Assembly: GCF_014647215.1 (NCBI RefSeq)
Contig: NZ_BMOT01000001.1
Location: 124,001-188,000 of the forward strand
Length of the DNA stretch: 64,000 bases
Origin: Shewanella aestuarii
GTDB taxonomy: Bacteria; Pseudomonadota; Gammaproteobacteria; Enterobacterales; Shewanellaceae
Reading direction: 5' to 3'
Shown here: positions 9,476 through 18,300 of the stretch, piece by piece
Layout: every line of letters starts with the position of its first letter
Position numbering within the stretch: the stretch's first letter is position 1
Program-made: the position numbers and the translations under genes
Notes under the pieces: generated by a model
Database searches by the model: none
What the model was told of the DNA's origin: nothing
What the model saw: the letters and a program-made list of their open reading frames with translations, nothing else

Positions 9476-10579
9476 ATGTTTAATCGACGAGGTTTCATTA
9501 AGTCAATTAGTGTACTAACGACAAGTGTTTTACTTGGCGGCTCGAAAGTGGCAGTTGCAAAGTCGAACAGTAACAACGCTTGGTTTATGCCTGATGAGAG
9601 CTGTCCACACCAGCGCACATGGATGGCTTTTGGTGCCAGTCAGAAAATCTGGGGAAAGAAACTTTTACCTGAAGTTCAGCGTAACTTGGCCACCATAGCA
9701 TTGACTATTGCACAGTATGAGCCTGTTTCAATGCTTGTTCGTGAAGCCGATTTACCCCTTGCTCAGCAGTTAATGGGGGATAAAGTTGAGCTGATTCGTT
9801 GCCAGCTTGATGATTTGTGGATGCGCGATATTGGTCCGGTATTTATTGTGACCGAAACGGGTGCTAAAGCCGCTATTGATTTCAATTTTAACGGCTGGGG
9901 CGAGAAGCAAGACTTCGACCATGATGCCGAAGTTGCTTCATTTGTTGCAATGCAAGCTAGTGTGCGGAGTATCGAGACTTACTTGGTACTTGAAGGCGGT
10001 GGAATTGAGGTTGACGGTCATGGCACGGCAATTATTACAGAAAGTTGTGTGCTTAATGAAAATCGTAACCCAGGCCTGAGTAAAAGCGAATGCGAGCGGG
10101 AGTTGAAACGTTTACTTGGGTTAGAGAAAATCATCTGGTTGCCTGGCGTTAAGGGCAAAGACATCACAGATGGCCACACTGATTTTTATGCGCGTTTTGT
10201 ACGGCCTGGCGTTGTTGTTGCGGCCTATGATCCTGATCCGCAATCTTTCGATCACGCCGTAACAAAGCGACATCTGGATATTTTGGCTCTGGCGACAGAT
10301 GCTAAGGGGGAAAAGTTACAAGTCTTGGTGCTTGAAGCTCCCTCGCTAGTCAGAGAAGAGTTTGATAGTCATGACTTTGCTGCTGGCTACATCAATTTCT
10401 ATGTTTGCAATGGTGCCGTGATAGTCCCAGAATTTGGAGATCTTAAAGCCGACTCTAAGGCTAGGTTCACATTACAACAAGCTTATCCTGAGCGTGACAT
10501 AATACAGATAAATATTGACGGCATAGCAGCAGGTGGCGGCGGTATACATTGCACAACCCAGCAGGAACCAAAAGTTTAA
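9476..10579 (+). CDS. Tat-exported agmatine deiminase-family protein
   Basis: A 367-residue protein of the agmatine deiminase/peptidyl-arginine deiminase family. Family motifs are present in order: WMRDIGPVF, LEGGGIEVDG, GHTDFYARF and the catalytic cysteine in GGGGIHCTTQQEP near the C-terminus. The N-terminus carries a twin-arginine signal (NRRGFIKS, then a hydrophobic stretch ending in AVAKS), so the folded enzyme probably acts in the periplasm; typical AguA is cytoplasmic. The start at 9476 has AGAGGT upstream and puts the RR motif at the very N-terminus; an in-frame ATG at 9443 lacks these features. Expected reaction: agmatine to N-carbamoylputrescine and ammonia. No partner agmatinase-pathway gene is next to it. 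Confidence 0.88.
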   Translation: MFNRRGFIKSISVLTTSVLLGGSKVAVAKSNSNNAWFMPDESCPHQRTWMAFGASQKIWGKKLLPEVQRNLATIALTIAQYEPVSMLVREADLPLAQQLMGDKVELIRCQLDDLWMRDIGPVFIVTETGAKAAIDFNFNGWGEKQDFDHDAEVASFVAMQASVRSIETYLVLEGGGIEVDGHGTAIITESCVLNENRNPGLSKSECERELKRLLGLEKIIWLPGVKGKDITDGHTDFYARFVRPGVVVAAYDPDPQSFDHAVTKRHLDILALATDAKGEKLQVLVLEAPSLVREEFDSHDFAAGYINFYVCNGAVIVPEFGDLKADSKARFTLQQAYPERDIIQINIDGIAAGGGGIHCTTQQEPKV

Positions 10580-11178
10580 TGTGATTCTTCCTTTGGAAAC
10601 CGTTAAATGTTTCGAAAAGTCAGCTTTATGCTTGGACCTTTAAAAAGATAGCTATTACTAGTGGCTTTTGATCTTTTAAGCTGATTTTTACAGCGCTTTG
10701 TGGGAAATTTATACAAGGCAGAGGCTTTGAAATTTAGCTGACCTACATAAAAAAATCAACAACTTAGTATAAATTAACCACAAAGGCTGCCCGTAGGGGT
10801 CGACTAAAATTGTTTTATCCTTGGATAAGAAGTATTTACTTAGATTGTTAGGCTACATACTCCTTGCCGCGTCAAAAACGATTCTATCTCGAACAAAACT
10901 TAACCATGAAAGGTCAACAGACCTTCGCTTAAATAGTCGTTAGTTAAAAAATACGCCTTACTCGCACTTTTACTCATGTGTGGTTTGTAAGGCTCCAATC
11001 TGTGATTAGATAATTTTTCAGCTGAAAATATAAAATATTGCTTAGAATAGAGTTTTATATTTTCAAGCCTTATCAATGAATATTAATCAATGAATATTTA
11101 TTGAAGTAAATAACGCATCTGAAAAGTGAAACAAAGCCAATGATATTTTATTGATTTTAAATTGTTAATTTTTTTAGA
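10580..11178. other. 600-base gene-free stretch containing a structured repeat-like element
   Basis: No open frame with a credible start was seen. The middle (10696-10925) holds several inverted repeats, described separately. The right part (about 10930-11178) is AT-rich and lies beyond the stop of the cytochrome gene, which reads towards it. Confidence 0.5.
10696..10925. repeat. Candidate non-coding repeat element with nested inverted repeats
   Basis: A 19-base arm at 10696-10714 (CTTTGTGGGAAATTTATAC) is matched at 17 of 19 positions by the reverse complement of 10767-10785. Downstream come TTATCC-TT-GGATAA (10815-10828) and AAGGTC-AACA-GACCTT (10910-10925). The GC-richer patches and hairpin-like organisation between AT-rich flanks look like a short dispersed element (MITE or REP-like). 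No second copy was noticed in this window, so repeat status is inference. Confidence 0.45.
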
Positions 11179-13350
11179 CTATTGCTCTAATCTGGCTCGT
11201 AATGCTTTTAATGCAGGATCGCCTGGCGTGCGTTGCTCTAGCTCGGCCACTTCTTGTAATGCGGTTATTTTATCTCCGCTACCTTCTAGTGCTAATACAT
11301 AAACAAATGCGAAACGGGCATTTTCAGGTTCAATGTGTTTCGCCTGTTTAAGAGATTCGAGAGCCTTTAACCAGTTTCGTTTTATCACATAAATTAACCC
11401 GAGATTATGCAATGCCATGGGGTGCTTGGGCTCAATTGTTAAAATTTCTTCTAACAGCACTTGAGCTTTATCTAGTTGGTTTGTTTCACGGTAAACACTT
11501 GCTAGATTTAGTTTGCTGGGCAAGAAACTTGGCTGAATGAGGATTGCTTTCTGATATTGAAGCTGTGCCTGTTCTAAGTCACCAATTTTATATGCCAAAT
11601 CGGCGAGTGCAATTTGAGCTGATAATAAATCTTGCTGTTGCTGATAAGTGATGACGGCTTCGAGTAAGGCATCTTGCATAGGCTGTTGTGCCTTTTCGGG
11701 CAGTTGCCCTCGAAACGCAGGAGCCAATAATTGAATCGCCTTTAAGCGCACATTTTTATGATCGTCATACAATAAGCCAAAACCTACTTGCAGTTGTAAC
11801 TGTTGCGGCGAGCGCTCTAATACATCAATTACGCCTAATTTTACTAAGCTTTCTTCTGAGTTTGCTGCCTCGTTTAACACTTGCATGTTTTCCACTTTGC
11901 TCATGTCTAAATGACTCAGTAACACTGCACGGCGCATCGGTGGTTGGCTTGGGTCAAGCACGAGTTTGGCAATGTTGGCTTGGCCTTTTGTTGGATCTGT
12001 TTGGTTTAACAGTAGCGCACTGCCGATGTCATCAAAGCGGCCGAATACAGATGCTTTTTTATGTTCAAGTTGTTGCTGAGACCATTTACTGTCTTTGTCT
12101 TGGTGACAACCTAAGCAAACATCTGAAGTGCCTAACTGCTCGCTAACCCAAGGATTGGGAATTCGAAAAGCATGATCTCGGCGATCATCCACGCCCATAT
12201 AACGTGTAGAGGGCATATGGCAATCAATACATAAAGCCCCAGCAGAACTGGCTTTGTGTAAGGTATGTTGAGGTGTATCAAATTCGGTGGATAAGTGACA
12301 CTGTGCGCATAGGCTATTATCAACAGCTAACACTTTCCCGCTGTGCGGTTCGTGGCAGTTGCTGCACACCACGCCTGCGGTCGCCATTTTACTTTGGCTG
12401 AATGATCCATATACAAATACTTCATCCAGTATTTGTCCATCATTATGGTATAAATCCGGCACAGCCAAGCGTGGAATATAATGCTGACTATATTCACCAG
12501 GATCATTTGAATCCGTTAGTGAGGTCCGGCGACTATGACAGGCAGCACAATGGTCAAGTTGACTATTTCCCAATGACAACATTGAAGTATCAGTTCGTTC
12601 AGCAATGACTTTTCCTGGCTTAAATACCCAGTTCGATTTTTTATGTAAAGGCTTTTTAAATCCTGAATTAGCGGTTGTTTGCTGCGCTTCTGATGAAAGA
12701 TTGACATGTTTCTCTGCACTGCCATGGCAGGCTTCGCAACTAACATTAACTTCACTAAATGTGGTGTTATAATGTTTAGTATTTTCATTGAAGCCACGTT
12801 TTAAGTTGGTCGAATGGCACTGGGCGCAACGGGCATTCCAATTGTTAAATTGACCTTGCCAGTCGAACGGTGAATTAGGAATATGAGTATTTTCATAGAG
12901 GTTATACCAACGCTGACCTCCATCGGCTTTTTTTCTAGCATCCCAAGCGACAGTATAAGCCTGTAAACGACCACCACCTATATCGACCAAAATTTGTTGT
13001 AAAGGATGATAACCAAAAACATAAGGCACTTTATAGCGTTTACCGGTTTTGCCATTTTGTCCTGTTTCAATATAATAGCCCGCAGGGTCTTTGCTGAATA
13101 CTGTCCAACCATCTTTAGATTCAAATCTCGTTTGATTAAAGTCACCTAATACATTGTCATCATTTGCTGGGAGCATGGCTTTTGCATGGTGAGATTGTTG
13201 CCAATTTATCACTTCACTTTGATGGCAATCGCCACAGCTTTTATTACCGATATAATTTTCGATGGCGATGCTTTTGTTACTTATTAAGGCAGTAATAAAG
13301 AATAAGGCTAAACAATAAAAATGTGCGAGTGACACCATAGATTGTCTCAT
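11179..13350 (-). CDS. Octaheme c-type cytochrome with HEAT-like and TPR C-terminal region
   Basis: A 723-residue protein with an N-terminal signal peptide (hydrophobic stretch ending near NKSIAIE), then eight CxxCH haem-binding motifs (CGDCH, CAQCH, CEACH, CAACH, CSNCH, CAQCH, CIDCH, CLGCH) over about the first 420 residues. The rest has no haem motifs; it looks helical and ends in tetratricopeptide repeats (about 560-710). It should be a periplasmic multihaem electron-transfer protein with a protein-binding tail. Start is at the outer ATG; an ATG four codons later is equally possible because neither has a clear ribosome-binding site. It follows the sulfatase gene by about 90 bases with a strong hairpin between. 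Electron donor and acceptor are unknown. Confidence 0.88.
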   Translation of the reverse strand: MRQSMVSLAHFYCLALFFITALISNKSIAIENYIGNKSCGDCHQSEVINWQQSHHAKAMLPANDDNVLGDFNQTRFESKDGWTVFSKDPAGYYIETGQNGKTGKRYKVPYVFGYHPLQQILVDIGGGRLQAYTVAWDARKKADGGQRWYNLYENTHIPNSPFDWQGQFNNWNARCAQCHSTNLKRGFNENTKHYNTTFSEVNVSCEACHGSAEKHVNLSSEAQQTTANSGFKKPLHKKSNWVFKPGKVIAERTDTSMLSLGNSQLDHCAACHSRRTSLTDSNDPGEYSQHYIPRLAVPDLYHNDGQILDEVFVYGSFSQSKMATAGVVCSNCHEPHSGKVLAVDNSLCAQCHLSTEFDTPQHTLHKASSAGALCIDCHMPSTRYMGVDDRRDHAFRIPNPWVSEQLGTSDVCLGCHQDKDSKWSQQQLEHKKASVFGRFDDIGSALLLNQTDPTKGQANIAKLVLDPSQPPMRRAVLLSHLDMSKVENMQVLNEAANSEESLVKLGVIDVLERSPQQLQLQVGFGLLYDDHKNVRLKAIQLLAPAFRGQLPEKAQQPMQDALLEAVITYQQQQDLLSAQIALADLAYKIGDLEQAQLQYQKAILIQPSFLPSKLNLASVYRETNQLDKAQVLLEEILTIEPKHPMALHNLGLIYVIKRNWLKALESLKQAKHIEPENARFAFVYVLALEGSGDKITALQEVAELEQRTPGDPALKALRARLEQ

Positions 13351-13390
13351 ATTGTTATATAAATATTATTGTAAGTTGGCTTTCCAAATA

Positions 13391-13413
13391 GAAAGGGCGC
13401 AATGCGCCCTTTC
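13391..13413. terminator. Strong hairpin between sulfatase and cytochrome genes
   Basis: GAAAGGGCGC and GCGCCCTTTC form a perfect 10-bp stem with a three-base loop. There is no clear T-run on the minus strand, so it may be an attenuator or mRNA-stabilising hairpin rather than a full stop. Confidence 0.6.
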
Positions 13414-13437
13414 AAATTCATCACTGTGGTGTGAAAT

Positions 13438-14985
13438 TTATTTACTTGGGTTTTCTTGTAATTTATCCATTACTTGATCCAAGCTAAAACTTGCAGCTTT
13501 TTGACTGGGTGGAAATTCCTTAAAGGTGCTTAAGAATTTACCCACGTAAGCTTGTGCTGGTACCAGCATGTAAGCATGATCAATTAACCAGTCATAGTAT
13601 GTATTAGAGGTTATATCCGCATTTTCGTATGGATCCATGCGTAAATTGAAAATTTTAGGAACTCGCAGCTCAACAAAAGGTTCTGCCCAAATCTGCAAAG
13701 TACCTTGTACGCGTTGCTCTAAAAATACCACTTTCCAGTTGTTATAACGCAATGCTGATAAATCGCCATCATCGGTGAAGTAAAAAATCTCTTCACGTGG
13801 CGCTTTGTCTGTTTTGCCTGTTAGGTAAGGTAGGAAGTTGTAACCATCAAGGTGATTTTTAAATTTTTTACCGTTAGCTTTATAGCCTTTAAGTAATTTA
13901 TCTTTGACTTTATCTTCACCAGCAATGGCTGCAAATGTTGGTAGCCAGTCCATGTGGTGCATGATGTCATTTGATACTGAGCTTGAAGCTATTTTTCCTG
14001 GCCATCTCACCATAGCAGGTACGCGATATGCGCCTTCCCAGTTAGTATTTTTTTCACCGCGAAATGGCGTAGTGCCCGCATCTGGCCAGCTGTTCATGTG
14101 CGGACCATTATCGGTTGAGTAAAATACAATGGTGTTATCTTTAATACCTAAATCATCTACCTTTTTAAGTAATAAGCCAACATGACGGTCGTGCTCCATC
14201 ATGCCGTCAGCATAATTGCTAACGTTAGATGAACCTTGAAGTTCAGGCTTTACGTGGGTGCGAAAATGCATACGGGTTGCATTCCACCAAACAAAGAAAG
14301 GCTTATCGGCTTTAACATTGCGTGTCATAAAATCCATGGCAGCCGTTACGGTTTCGTCATCCACGGTTTCCATGCGTTTTTTGGTTAATGGGCCGGTATC
14401 TTCAATTTTACCGCCAGCAACGGAATGAATTACACCACGAGGACCAAACTTTTTACGAAACTCAGGATCTTTAGGATAGTCAATGTTCTCAGGTTCTTCT
14501 TCAGCATTTAGGTGATACAAGTTACCAAGAAATTCATCAAATCCATGGGCGGTTGGTAAAAATTCGTCACGGTCGCCTAAGTGGTTTTTACCAAATTGCC
14601 CAGTTGCGTAACCTAACGGTTTTAACACTTCCGCAATGGTGATATCTGTCGCTTGCAAGCCTACATCAGCACCTGGCAATCCCACTTTACTTAGCCCGGT
14701 GCGAAATACGCTTTGACCGGTAATAAATGTAGAACGCCCAGCTGTACAAGACTGTTCTGCGTAATAGTCGGTAAACATCATGCCTTCTTTGGCAATACTG
14801 TCTATGTTGGGGGTTTGATAACCCATTAATCCAAAGGTGTAAGCACTGATATTGGATTGACCAATATCATCACCCCAAATGACAAGTATGTTTGGCTTTT
14901 CAGCAGCGTAAAGGTTAACGGATGCGAGTCCGAATGCGACAACTGAAAGTAGTTTCAAGCGAGAGTTAAGTTTACGGAATGACAT
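13438..14985 (-). CDS. Secreted sulfatase (arylsulfatase-type, S1 family)
   Basis: A 515-residue sulfatase with a signal peptide (cleavage near LYAAEKPN). It starts the mature domain with the metal-binding NILVIWGDDIG and carries the formylglycine site as CTAGRSTF. The usual CxPxR site has proline at the third position; here it is alanine. Further active-site parts are GKNHLGD and YSTDNGPH. It should hydrolyse a sulfate ester in the periplasm or outside the cell; the substrate is not evident. The ATG at 14985 has GGAGG nine bases upstream, so it was preferred to an ATG 15 codons earlier. No sulfatase-maturing enzyme gene is in the window. Confidence 0.9.
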   Translation of the reverse strand: MSFRKLNSRLKLLSVVAFGLASVNLYAAEKPNILVIWGDDIGQSNISAYTFGLMGYQTPNIDSIAKEGMMFTDYYAEQSCTAGRSTFITGQSVFRTGLSKVGLPGADVGLQATDITIAEVLKPLGYATGQFGKNHLGDRDEFLPTAHGFDEFLGNLYHLNAEEEPENIDYPKDPEFRKKFGPRGVIHSVAGGKIEDTGPLTKKRMETVDDETVTAAMDFMTRNVKADKPFFVWWNATRMHFRTHVKPELQGSSNVSNYADGMMEHDRHVGLLLKKVDDLGIKDNTIVFYSTDNGPHMNSWPDAGTTPFRGEKNTNWEGAYRVPAMVRWPGKIASSSVSNDIMHHMDWLPTFAAIAGEDKVKDKLLKGYKANGKKFKNHLDGYNFLPYLTGKTDKAPREEIFYFTDDGDLSALRYNNWKVVFLEQRVQGTLQIWAEPFVELRVPKIFNLRMDPYENADITSNTYYDWLIDHAYMLVPAQAYVGKFLSTFKEFPPSQKAASFSLDQVMDKLQENPSK

Positions 14986-15165
14986 AAAGTAGAGCCTCCA
15001 TGGCTGTAGATACATATTGTGATCCATCACAAAAGTTATCTCTATGTGTGAACTAAGTCAATCATGTCATTATAATGTAAATCATTGTAATGATATGGAT
15101 GTTAACAAAGATACTCAATATACTTTCTTTAAAAATTAATTAATTTATTTTTATTATCCAATTGA

Positions 15166-15708
15166 TTACTGACACTCTTTGAGTAGCTTAATAAAAAACT
15201 CACTGCCTTTACGCTCAGCAAATTCAATATTCCGTTCAGGGATAGATTCTGGGTCATCGTAATCTGCCAAGGCTTTTTCCATACTGGCCTCTCTAATAAT
15301 ATGCAGTGTTGGGTAAGGGGAGCGATTAGTGTAATTGCTAGGGCTATCTTGCGCTTCACCTTCAAAGCAATAATCGGGATGAAAGCTGGCGATTTGAAAA
15401 ACACCCTCAAAACCCTGTTCAAGCAAAATATCGTTAGCGGAGTCGACCAGATCAAGATATGAATAAAATCCTTCAAACCCCCGCGGCAAAATAAATAGCG
15501 TGGTTTCGATTGCAGGGTTATTTTCAAGGTATTGGCATTCACCCATAAAAGCCTGCAACACAGCTTTGACTTTAGTTTCTTCGCAGGCATGATATCGAAT
15601 GCTACCGCGTTCAACTTCCCGTCGTGCAAATGGACAGATGTTATATTTCATGATTACCCGCTTGACCCAGTTTTCAGATTCAGCGATGCAAGGGTGTAAA
15701 TCAGACAT
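15166..15708 (-). CDS. DUF1415 family protein
   Basis: A 180-residue protein whose conserved segments (W-V-x(4)-KYNICPFA, FILPRGFEGFYSYLDLV, QIASFHPDYCF, RSPYPTLHIIRE) mark it as DUF1415, a family common in gammaproteobacteria and without an established function. Conserved cysteine and histidine residues suggest a metal or redox site (inference). It starts 16 bases after the LysE-family gene, with AGG upstream, so the two are probably co-transcribed. Confidence 0.85.
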   Translation of the reverse strand: MSDLHPCIAESENWVKRVIMKYNICPFARREVERGSIRYHACEETKVKAVLQAFMGECQYLENNPAIETTLFILPRGFEGFYSYLDLVDSANDILLEQGFEGVFQIASFHPDYCFEGEAQDSPSNYTNRSPYPTLHIIREASMEKALADYDDPESIPERNIEFAERKGSEFFIKLLKECQ

Positions 15709-15724
15709 AAATTAGCCTAAATAA

Positions 15725-16324
15725 TTAGTGATTTGGAATAACCATTGGAATAATTGATGCAACAAGTAATATTGCCATGCTGACGTTAAATATTCGCTGC
15801 TGACGCTCATTTTTTAAAATACGCTTTAAGGCAACCCCAAAGCTTAACCAGACAATTGCACAGGGAAATGCGACACATAAAAACACACTGGCAATGGTAA
15901 TAACCTGTGGTGTAAGCTCCTGATTAACAGAGGTAAAAGTGGCAATTGCACCCACAGCCATAATCCAGCCCTTTGGGTTAACCCATTGAAATGCTGCCGC
16001 TTGAATGAAACTAAAAGGCTTACTGACCTTTTTACCTTCCATTTTACTGCTGCTATTAGCAATCAACCAAGATAGATAGAGTAAGTAACCGATCCCAAGA
16101 ATTTTGATAATAGTATGTAACACTGGGTAGGCTTGGAATACCGCGCTCATACCTAAACCTACCGCAAGGATCATCGCGGGAAAGCCGAGGCTAATACCTA
16201 AAAGGTGCGGCACGCTTTGCTTAATGCCAAAATTAACCCCTGAGGTCATTAACATGATGTTGTTGGGGCCAGGAGTGATCCCTGATGAAAAAGCAAATAA
16301 AGCGATTGCGAATATCAGTTCCAT
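15725..16324 (-). CDS. LysE/RhtB family amino-acid exporter
   Basis: A 199-residue inner-membrane protein with about six hydrophobic segments and the family signature near the N-terminus (SSGITPGPNNIMLMTSG). It should export an amino acid or derivative; the substrate cannot be read from the sequence. The segment AFQWVNPKGWIMAVGA is also typical of the family. It heads a two-gene unit with the DUF1415 gene. Confidence 0.9.
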   Translation of the reverse strand: MELIFAIALFAFSSGITPGPNNIMLMTSGVNFGIKQSVPHLLGISLGFPAMILAVGLGMSAVFQAYPVLHTIIKILGIGYLLYLSWLIANSSSKMEGKKVSKPFSFIQAAAFQWVNPKGWIMAVGAIATFTSVNQELTPQVITIASVFLCVAFPCAIVWLSFGVALKRILKNERQQRIFNVSMAILLVASIIPMVIPNH

Positions 16325-16663
16325 GGTGTGGTAAGCTTTCTCAAATGATCAATTATCTTGGCAGGCATTCTAGCGGGTTACTTAATGACAATCTAATAAA
16401 ATGTGTGATGAGTTTACGCATTGAATTAAACGTTGTTATCTAGGATTTAACCGGTTAGCTTATGATTAAAGTCAGTTAGTGTTTGAAAGCTGTTTCTACG
16501 TTGTTTTCTGATTTTGCGTGAGTTTAATTTAGATTGCGAGGGAATATTTACGCGCTTTTATTCAATGCTTTTATGTTGCATAACATCTCACCAGCAAAGG
16601 TCAACTAGCTTTTGAATTACATATTCATTACGATATAAATATTACCCCAAAGGATTGTTATTG
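16325..16663. other. Divergent promoter region between the LysE exporter and DUF4136 lipoprotein genes
   Basis: AT-rich, no open frame of note and no clear operator seen. Confidence 0.4.
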
Positions 16664-17224
16664 ATGATAAAAAATCTAAATTTCGCCATCTTAAGTCTCT
16701 GCCTTGTTATTGTTTCGGCCTGTACAACCAATGATCTTGAACCGAGCCTTGCAAACCGTATCACCATGGTGACCAGTGGTGATGTATCTTTAGTGTCTAA
16801 AACCTATGCCTGGCATCACAGCATGTTTGCTGTTCATACTAAAGATAAGCTAGATGAAGAGTCATTACGTGACCATTTGCGCCAATCTGTAAATAAAGTG
16901 ATGGCAGCAAAGGGCTACCAACAAGTGGCTTACACCGATTCCCCGCAAATGCTGATTGGATTTGGCATGGCATTAGAGTCTGAAATGAGTGACACAGAGA
17001 TATTAGCCAAAGCAGGCTTAGTGCCAGGCTTGTCTACGCACGGCGTTGATAAACAGCTCGAGAAAGGCTCTGTGCTAATAGCGTTTTTCAATCCTTCTGT
17101 TAAAGCACCATATTGGCGAGTATTAGCGCAAGGATTTACTGATCACAATAAAAGTGTCGATAAAAGAGCGGCGCGTTTTGATGATTTATCAAGCATGATG
17201 TTGGCTACTATTCCGTCTAGATAG
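16664..17224 (+). CDS. DUF4136-type lipoprotein
   Basis: A 186-residue protein with a lipoprotein signal ending in the lipobox IVSACTTN, so it is probably anchored in the outer membrane. The body (TYAWH..., SVNKVMAAKGYQQV, DSPQMLIGF) matches the DUF4136 pattern. The start was set at the ATG at 16664, nine bases after AAAGGA; an upstream in-frame TTG at 16655 is less likely. Function is unknown. A hairpin follows at 17280. Confidence 0.82.
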   Translation: MIKNLNFAILSLCLVIVSACTTNDLEPSLANRITMVTSGDVSLVSKTYAWHHSMFAVHTKDKLDEESLRDHLRQSVNKVMAAKGYQQVAYTDSPQMLIGFGMALESEMSDTEILAKAGLVPGLSTHGVDKQLEKGSVLIAFFNPSVKAPYWRVLAQGFTDHNKSVDKRAARFDDLSSMMLATIPSR

Positions 17225-17279
17225 TCTTTGGAATTAACCAATCAGTATTATCATTTCCTCTTTATACTGATAGGTATCG

Positions 17280-17309
17280 CTGCCATAAAAGGACAAACCT
17301 TTATGGCAG
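17280..17309. terminator. Inverted repeat between convergent genes
   Basis: CTGCCATAAAAGG and CCTTTATGGCAG pair with one bulge across a five-base loop. It lies between the ends of the DUF4136 gene and the DUF2797 gene, so it can act as a terminator; there is no long T-run. Confidence 0.5.
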
Positions 17310-17333
17310 TGTATCCATTGGCTGAGTGCAGAT

Positions 17334-18161
17334 TTATATGCTGTCGTGACTCACTTCTACTTCGTATGAGCCAAACTTACGTATATTAATCACACCAGTA
17401 TCAAACAGTAAATATTGGCCTTTAATGCCTTGTAAAATGCCGCTGACTTCCGCCACTTTATCAAAATTATGAGACTTCACTTTGACAGGGAATTGTTCAA
17501 TAGGATATTGAATAGCCTGAATATTAGAATCCAAACGCTCGATCACTACATCATCATATTGCGCCGCAATCTGTTGCAGTTTTTGTTCTATTAAAGGAAT
17601 AAGTGTGGCTGCTTGTGATACTAAATCCACATCATCGTTATGACCTTTAAGCATGGCTTGCCAATGCGTTTTGTCATTAATGAATTTCGCTAATTCAATT
17701 TCGATTAATCCAGATAACTTTCGCGTAGCGACTTTGAATATGGGCAACCCCTGGGTGGCGCCTTGATCTATCCAACGTGTTGGTATTTGGCTATGGCGGG
17801 TAATACCGACTTTGATCCCTGAAGTATTCGATAAATACACATAATGGGGAACAAAACAGTGATTTTGTGCCCACTGTGGCTCGCGACAGGTGCCTTGATC
17901 AAAGTGGCAGGTTTCTGGTTTCATTATGCACATATCGCAGCTAGCAAGCTTTTGCATGCACACATAACAGTGGCCTTGGGAATAACTTTTTTTAGTTTTT
18001 TTCCCACAATTACAACAAAAAATATTACCCGTGTGGGTTAAAGTCAGCGATTTACCTATTAATGGGTTAAGGGCAACAAGCGCATCACCTACAGGCAATT
18101 GATATTGCACTTCATTGACATTATTTAGTGTTGTTTTAAGTTTTGACAGAGTACCTAACAT
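17334..18161 (-). CDS. DUF2797 family protein, putative zinc-binding
   Basis: A 275-residue protein with a cysteine-rich middle (CCNCGKK, CYVCMQK, CDMCIMKPETC, GTCREPQWA) likely to bind zinc. It is followed by YVYLSNTSGIKVGIT and PTRWIDQGAT, which resemble the start of a GIY-YIG-like fold. This combination defines DUF2797; the function is unknown. The start ATG at 18161 has no strong ribosome-binding site. It is convergent with the DUF4136 gene. Confidence 0.8.
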   Translation of the reverse strand: MLGTLSKLKTTLNNVNEVQYQLPVGDALVALNPLIGKSLTLTHTGNIFCCNCGKKTKKSYSQGHCYVCMQKLASCDMCIMKPETCHFDQGTCREPQWAQNHCFVPHYVYLSNTSGIKVGITRHSQIPTRWIDQGATQGLPIFKVATRKLSGLIEIELAKFINDKTHWQAMLKGHNDDVDLVSQAATLIPLIEQKLQQIAAQYDDVVIERLDSNIQAIQYPIEQFPVKVKSHNFDKVAEVSGILQGIKGQYLLFDTGVINIRKFGSYEVEVSHDSI

Positions 18162-18300
18162 TCGCGTTCCAATAATCAGCTTTGCGGCCTAGTTTAACAG
18201 AATTTACCCCGCAAATAGGAAGCAATTCACCCTGATATTGGAGTGCTAAAGAAATTACTGGTGATGATTTAACCGAGTAGCTTACTTGTTCCTAATGGAG

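Noticed and set aside
15129..15629. 166-codon minus-strand frame overlapping the DUF1415 gene
   Set aside because: Lies in another frame of a clear DUF1415 gene and has no recognisable features.
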